Assembly (NCBI RefSeq): GCF_022539665.2
Contig: NC_081331.1
Location: 10,696,638-10,760,637, forward strand
Direction: 5' to 3'
DNA from: Daphnia carinata
Taxonomy: Eukaryota > Arthropoda > Branchiopoda > Diplostraca > Daphniidae
Length of the DNA stretch: 64,000 bases
Part shown: piece after piece, positions 59,904-64,000 of the stretch
How the letters are laid out: each line of letters begins with the position of its first letter
Numbering within the stretch: position 1 is the first letter of the stretch
Translations under genes and position numbers: made by a program
The notes under the pieces: model-generated
Database searches by the model: none
The model's input: the letters and a program-made list of their open reading frames with translations, nothing else
What the model was told of the DNA's origin: nothing

Positions 59904-62900
59904 TCAAATCTTGGTCGATTCCCAGTTTTGCAGCTTCCAGATGGGATGGTTTTGCCCGTAAGGCCGGTCCAGCCTTGGATCATAAGCAGTAATAGCCTTC
60001 GATTTGGAGTTTCGTTTTCGTTTCACGCCAGCAGAACGACCTTTGGGCGATGGATGCGCTCGTAGGGTTCTTACCCTCGGTTGGTGGCTGTTTGAAGTGA
60101 TGGCCGGGATGGGCTGGCTCGGGCGGAAGGCTGGTTGGATGCGCTCCAAAGCGAGTGTTTTTCTAAGTGATGGGGAGGATTGATCCAGCGATCTGGCTTC
60201 CGAAGGACGGTATACCTCTGGCGTTTTCGAAGACCGTCTTTCGGTATACGCGTTTTCGAAAACCGACGGACCAACTAGCCAGTTTGCGGCGGGAGTCGGT
60301 TGCTGGGCTCTGGATACTGGAGAACTCGTAGGAGGCTGGTAGTAGGCAAAATTTCGGGCAGGCGAATGGCCCCAAAACGGCTCCGTTCTGTGAGATGACA
60401 CCGGCTGGCTAGGTGAGACTACCCAAGTGAACGGATTGGTTACTACAGCATCCGATCTGTTGGGTATTATTTGTGGGCTGGGCACGATCGGCATCAGTTT
60501 GGGACTAGGCACGAATTTCTTCTCTCTTTGTGCGTGATACGTTGTTTCTTGAGACTCTGTTTGTTGCGTTCTCCCGGCTTTTTTTAGTTTGCTACCGAAG
60601 CGGCTGGTTTGTCTTGCAATCACTTCACGTATTCTTTGATTCCTACTCAAACATATAGACTAATTGAGCAACTTGGGTCAAGGAAGAAAAAAAAAATAAG
60701 GAGAAGAAAACAATTAAGAAATAAAGAGATTACGTTGATTTGTTTGAGGTGTCATCATAGTGGGCTACGTCTTCGTCTTCGTTAAAGTAGTCGTTCTTTG
60801 CCGTAGGTCTGTCAAACGTCTCAGTCACTGTTGAAGATCTCTCTTTGGGTTTGGTTTTACTAGGCTTTGATTTTGGGGTGGAAGTCGGTGTCGCTTTCAG
60901 GGATGGAGATGCCTTGGAAACACCTGGTTTAGATACTGGTTTTGAAGAAGGCTTTATGGGTGGTAACGTAGCAACCTGCTTAGATGGGGATGTATTCTGT
61001 TTCTTAAACGAAGTAGCTTTTGAAACATAAGCAGGTGGTTGAGTAGGCGGTGTCAAGGCAGCCGCCTGCCTAGGTAAAGTTTGTTTCTTAACAGCAACGG
61101 GTTTCTGAGTATGACGAACCGCAGGTTTAGCTTTGCGGCGTCGATCGACTGGCGGTGATTGCTGCCCAGTTGATTGCTCATCAGCCACCTGACTACGATG
61201 GCCAGTCATTAGTGGACCGTTTGGACCCAAGTCAGACCAGCTGAGTTCGGGAGCCATGTCGGGGCCTGGATGAATAGCTTCGTTAATCCAATTAAAATAG
61301 TGGTTTTGATAATCGGTCGTGAATCCTTGGGAAGCTACATGATCATCGGATAATGATGGTGGCAGTGTGGCCGCAACCTGAGGAGCAGGTCGGGATAGAG
61401 GAACGAAGGATTCCCATTGCGATGGGCGGGCAGTTTCCACCTTCGGAGGACCGATCGGTTGCAGCTCGGCGGAATCCACTACGGGCTCTGATAACTGCTC
61501 AGCTGGTTGGGACTGGACCAGTGGAGCGGGTTCTGGCAATTGTTCTATTTCTAGTTGCTGTGTCGTAGGTTCAGTGAACTTCTGAAGTTGTACGGATGGC
61601 CCACGAGCAGCGGGTGATGGAGTTTCAACGTACTTGTTAGGCCGGGTTGCTGCTTTCTGATGGGATCTTCCTTTGTCTTTCGGTGATGGGGTGTTAGATT
61701 GGACCTCTTCCGATTCGCTCAACCAGTTCCAGAACGATGGCGTCCCATATAGATTGACATCACCTCCCTTTGGAAAAGAAGAAGATCAAAATTTAGTGAA
61801 AATGTTAAAGCTAACTCTCATTTTGCTAGATGTTTGATTTTTCATCGAGCAGAGTAAGCAGCGCGGAATTTAAACGACCGACGGAAAACAATGTGCCAAA
61901 CAAGAAAATAAATTGGAACGAACCCATTGAGCCGAAAGTACGGTAAACAGTAAAGCGGAAGAGGAATCGAATAGAAGTGGAAACGAGGTATTACCTTGAA
62001 GAGGTTGCTGTTGAGTTGGTAATGCTGGCGGGTGGCGGAGCACTTGACATTGTACCACCAATCGCAGGCGAAGAGCTGCTGGCTAAAGATGGTGCCATTA
62101 GGACAGAGGAAAGAATCCTGTCGGCCGCTCATGTCGCAAACGTGAAACACCTGTTTAAAAAAGAAGAATGGCAAACAACGTCGAAGATGAACAAACCGTC
62201 ATCGCAAACAACAAGCTCAGCTTAGTATCTGCTGGAAACGAACGCAATACAGATAGAAAAGAAATCGCTTGAAGTTTAATAGAGGAAGGAAGGAGATCGT
62301 TTAATACGCCGAACATAGCACTCATTATTTTTTTTATGTATTGAAAGTCTATTTTGTTGTTGTTGTTGCATCTATGCAGTGGAAAGGAAGCCAAGGCAGA
62401 TGCTATCGTCCTTAAATTGTTGAAGATGATCGAGCCCATGTGTGTCGCATCCCACGCCGTTATTGGAGAAAGTAGCCGAAGGGAAATGTTCTAATTGGTT
62501 TGTAGTTATGGCGGACAGTTTCCCAGTTACGAGAAACAATGAAGAAGAAAAAAAAATTGGGGAGAAAAAGGAAAATCGTTGGGGAAAATAAAAGGCGACG
62601 AAACTCACGAAAATATTTCGTTCTATGTCAATGGACCATTTCATTTCCTCTTCATTCAGCTAAGTAGATTACAAGTTTTCAGATTATTCTATAAAGTTTT
62701 CTTTGGAGATTTTGGTTATATAGCACCACCCCGCTCATTTCGCTTTGCTCTAACTTTTTCAAATGTTCTAAATTTCTTTTTGCCATTCGGCGAGGGTAAT
62801 TGTACGCTAGGCTGATAAGTCGAAACACAAGGAAAAACGAATAGATGAGCAAAATTCCAGGAAACAATCTTATTCCAATGGTCGATTCTATTACCTATTC

Positions 62901-64000
62901 TTTTGTTTCACCGGAATGGCGTCGCCAAAACGAGGATTTGAATGAGAGCAAATGCAAAAATGCTACTTTTGTAGGACGGAAGTCACGGCAAGCCTAGTTT
63001 CGAGTGTCGTGACTTTCATTGTCAAAATGGCTAACTATTTTTTTTTTACCAAGTTAACTCCGAGCTTAAGAAGATGTTCAGAAATCACAAGCATTTTAGC
63101 CATCACTGCCATCAGGATATAGAGAAACAGAACGATAGAAGAAAAGAACAAAGGCTTGAAAAACAGGTGGGCATAATCTTGCACGAACATTTACCACCTA
63201 CGGTCGTAATTGAAGGGAAACAAAAAAAAAGGTAGATCCAAAGAATGTTTACGTTGTGTGGGGCCACTAAAGCGGCTGTTGCAGCACAGGTATGATGGTT
63301 ACGATAGGCATGAGAAGCTAAAAATTCTGTACTACTTTACATACATTTTGTTTCCTGCCGAGCTCAATACGCTATAGTTTGCCAAAGCTTTGGCTGTTGT
63401 TTCGCCGTACGCACGTAAAACGAAAATAAATACCAAGGAAAATAAGGCCACGTGAAGCTTCTAAGTCTTCCTTCTAATATCATATCTTTTTTTTTTGTCG
63501 AATGTTCATCGACAAGTTAAAAACGTTTTGTTTTGGTATCTGTAAAAAAAAATCTGTGTCGTTCTGCTTGGCAAACGAATGTGCCTTTTTAAACAGCGCA
63601 AAGAAAGTTGACTGAGGAAAAACGTAAACTAGTAAAGACAATCTACTACGCTGGCTTGCATTACAAAATATGTAAATGGCCAGAGACAAAACATTAGCCG
63701 AGAACAACAATGAAATCCTGTCGTTTTAATAGAAGTGAAATGATCGAATAATTTCTAGGTTTTTAAAACAAAGAGGACTTACTTGACAAGCCGTTTGAGT
63801 ATCGCCATAGAAACCGGGCGCACGACCTCGACAGTGGAAATCAGTCAGTGGAATGGACGGTAAAATGGGGTAGTCAATGCCTGGGTCTCCCGGTAATCCA
63901 GACTTTGGCAATGCAGTTGATTGAACTGGATTCGGATCCTCTTCGGATGAGCTAGAACTTTCTTCTCCGGACGCCCTGTGTTCGGGGCTGATGTCAGAGC
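59904..64000 (-). CDS. Chitin-binding (CBM14 / peritrophin-A) secreted protein, 5' end beyond the window
   Basis: Partial gene. Exons seen: 64000-63783 (continues off the edge), 62150-61995, 61767-60734 and 60642-59904, at least 715 residues. One CBM14 domain is complete with its six cysteines: DFHCRGRAPGFYGDTQTACQ is the end of the first visible exon, followed by VFHVCDMSGRQDSFLCPNGT and LFACDWWYNVKC. The intron splits it after the second cysteine and is long here (1,632 bp). Such single-domain proteins are exported and bind chitin in cuticle or gut lining. The remaining ~570 residues are low-complexity: first Pro/Gln/Ser/Thr-rich and mildly acidic, then Lys/Pro/Ser-rich and basic, and finally Arg/Pro/Ser-rich with conserved-looking aromatic patches (NPFTWVVSPSQP, EPFWGHSPARNFAYYQPP). 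It ends HPIWKLQNWESTKI. The signal peptide should be in the missing first exon. Confidence 0.88.
62151..63782 (-). other. Long intron of the chitin-binding protein gene
   Basis: 1,632 bp between donor (GTAAGT beginning at 63782) and acceptor, unusually long for this gene cluster. No nested gene, repeat copy or RNA gene is recognised in it. Confidence 0.7.

Noticed and set aside
1-64000. tRNA, rRNA, CRISPR arrays and autonomous transposon genes
   Set aside because: No B-box-like tRNA core, ribosomal sequence, spaced direct-repeat array, transposase or reverse-transcriptase frame was recognised on reading both strands. A covariance-model scan could still find a divergent RNA gene.

Overview
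The window is eukaryotic nuclear DNA from an arthropod, most likely a branchiopod crustacean of the Daphnia type. The coding half is compact, with GT-AG introns mostly 55-80 bp long, closely packed genes on both strands, animal-specific families (CEP19, golgin-45, TRAP-beta, CLEC16A, SON) and an arthropod CBM14 chitin-binding protein. No species can be named from the sequence alone.

Layout. Positions 1 to about 25,500 hold no gene I can support. The first ~9.4 kb is crowded with A/T homopolymers and dinucleotide microsatellites; the next ~16 kb is ordinary AT-rich non-coding DNA. From 25.6 kb to the right edge there are twelve protein genes: CEP19 (+), golgin-45/BLZF1 (+), TAF6 (-), TRAP-beta/SSR2 (-), CLEC16A/ema (+), NAD(P)HX dehydratase NAXD (-), an unrecognised acidic secreted protein with W-F-F modules (-), an aquaglyceroporin (-), a cationic amino acid transporter with an unusual coiled-coil tail (-), a tamalin/CYTIP-like PDZ scaffold (-), SON (+) and a CBM14 chitin-binding protein that runs off the right edge (-). 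Exon boundaries were worked out by hand from splice sites, reading phase and remembered family alignments; phases agree throughout, and uncertain joins are flagged. A 61-codon small ORF between NAXD and the W-F-F gene is a weak extra candidate.

The genes do not form one pathway. Most are housekeeping: centriole/cilium (CEP19), Golgi (golgin-45), transcription (TAF6), ER translocon (TRAP-beta), endosome/autophagy (CLEC16A), metabolite repair (NAXD) and splicing (SON). There are also two membrane transporters, one scaffold and two secreted structural proteins. Pairs share short spacers: golgin-45/TAF6 and CLEC16A/NAXD converge, while TRAP-beta/CLEC16A and tamalin/SON diverge.

The main points for a second look are an RFX-type X-box 70 bp upstream of CEP19 and a second perfect X-box with no obvious ciliary gene; the coiled-coil tail on the amino acid transporter; a repeat family in two intergenic islands (44.2-45.3 kb and 56.9-59.6 kb) with foldback structure, one copy lying beside a 64-bp copied fragment of the transporter's last exon; and the acidic W-F-F secreted protein.
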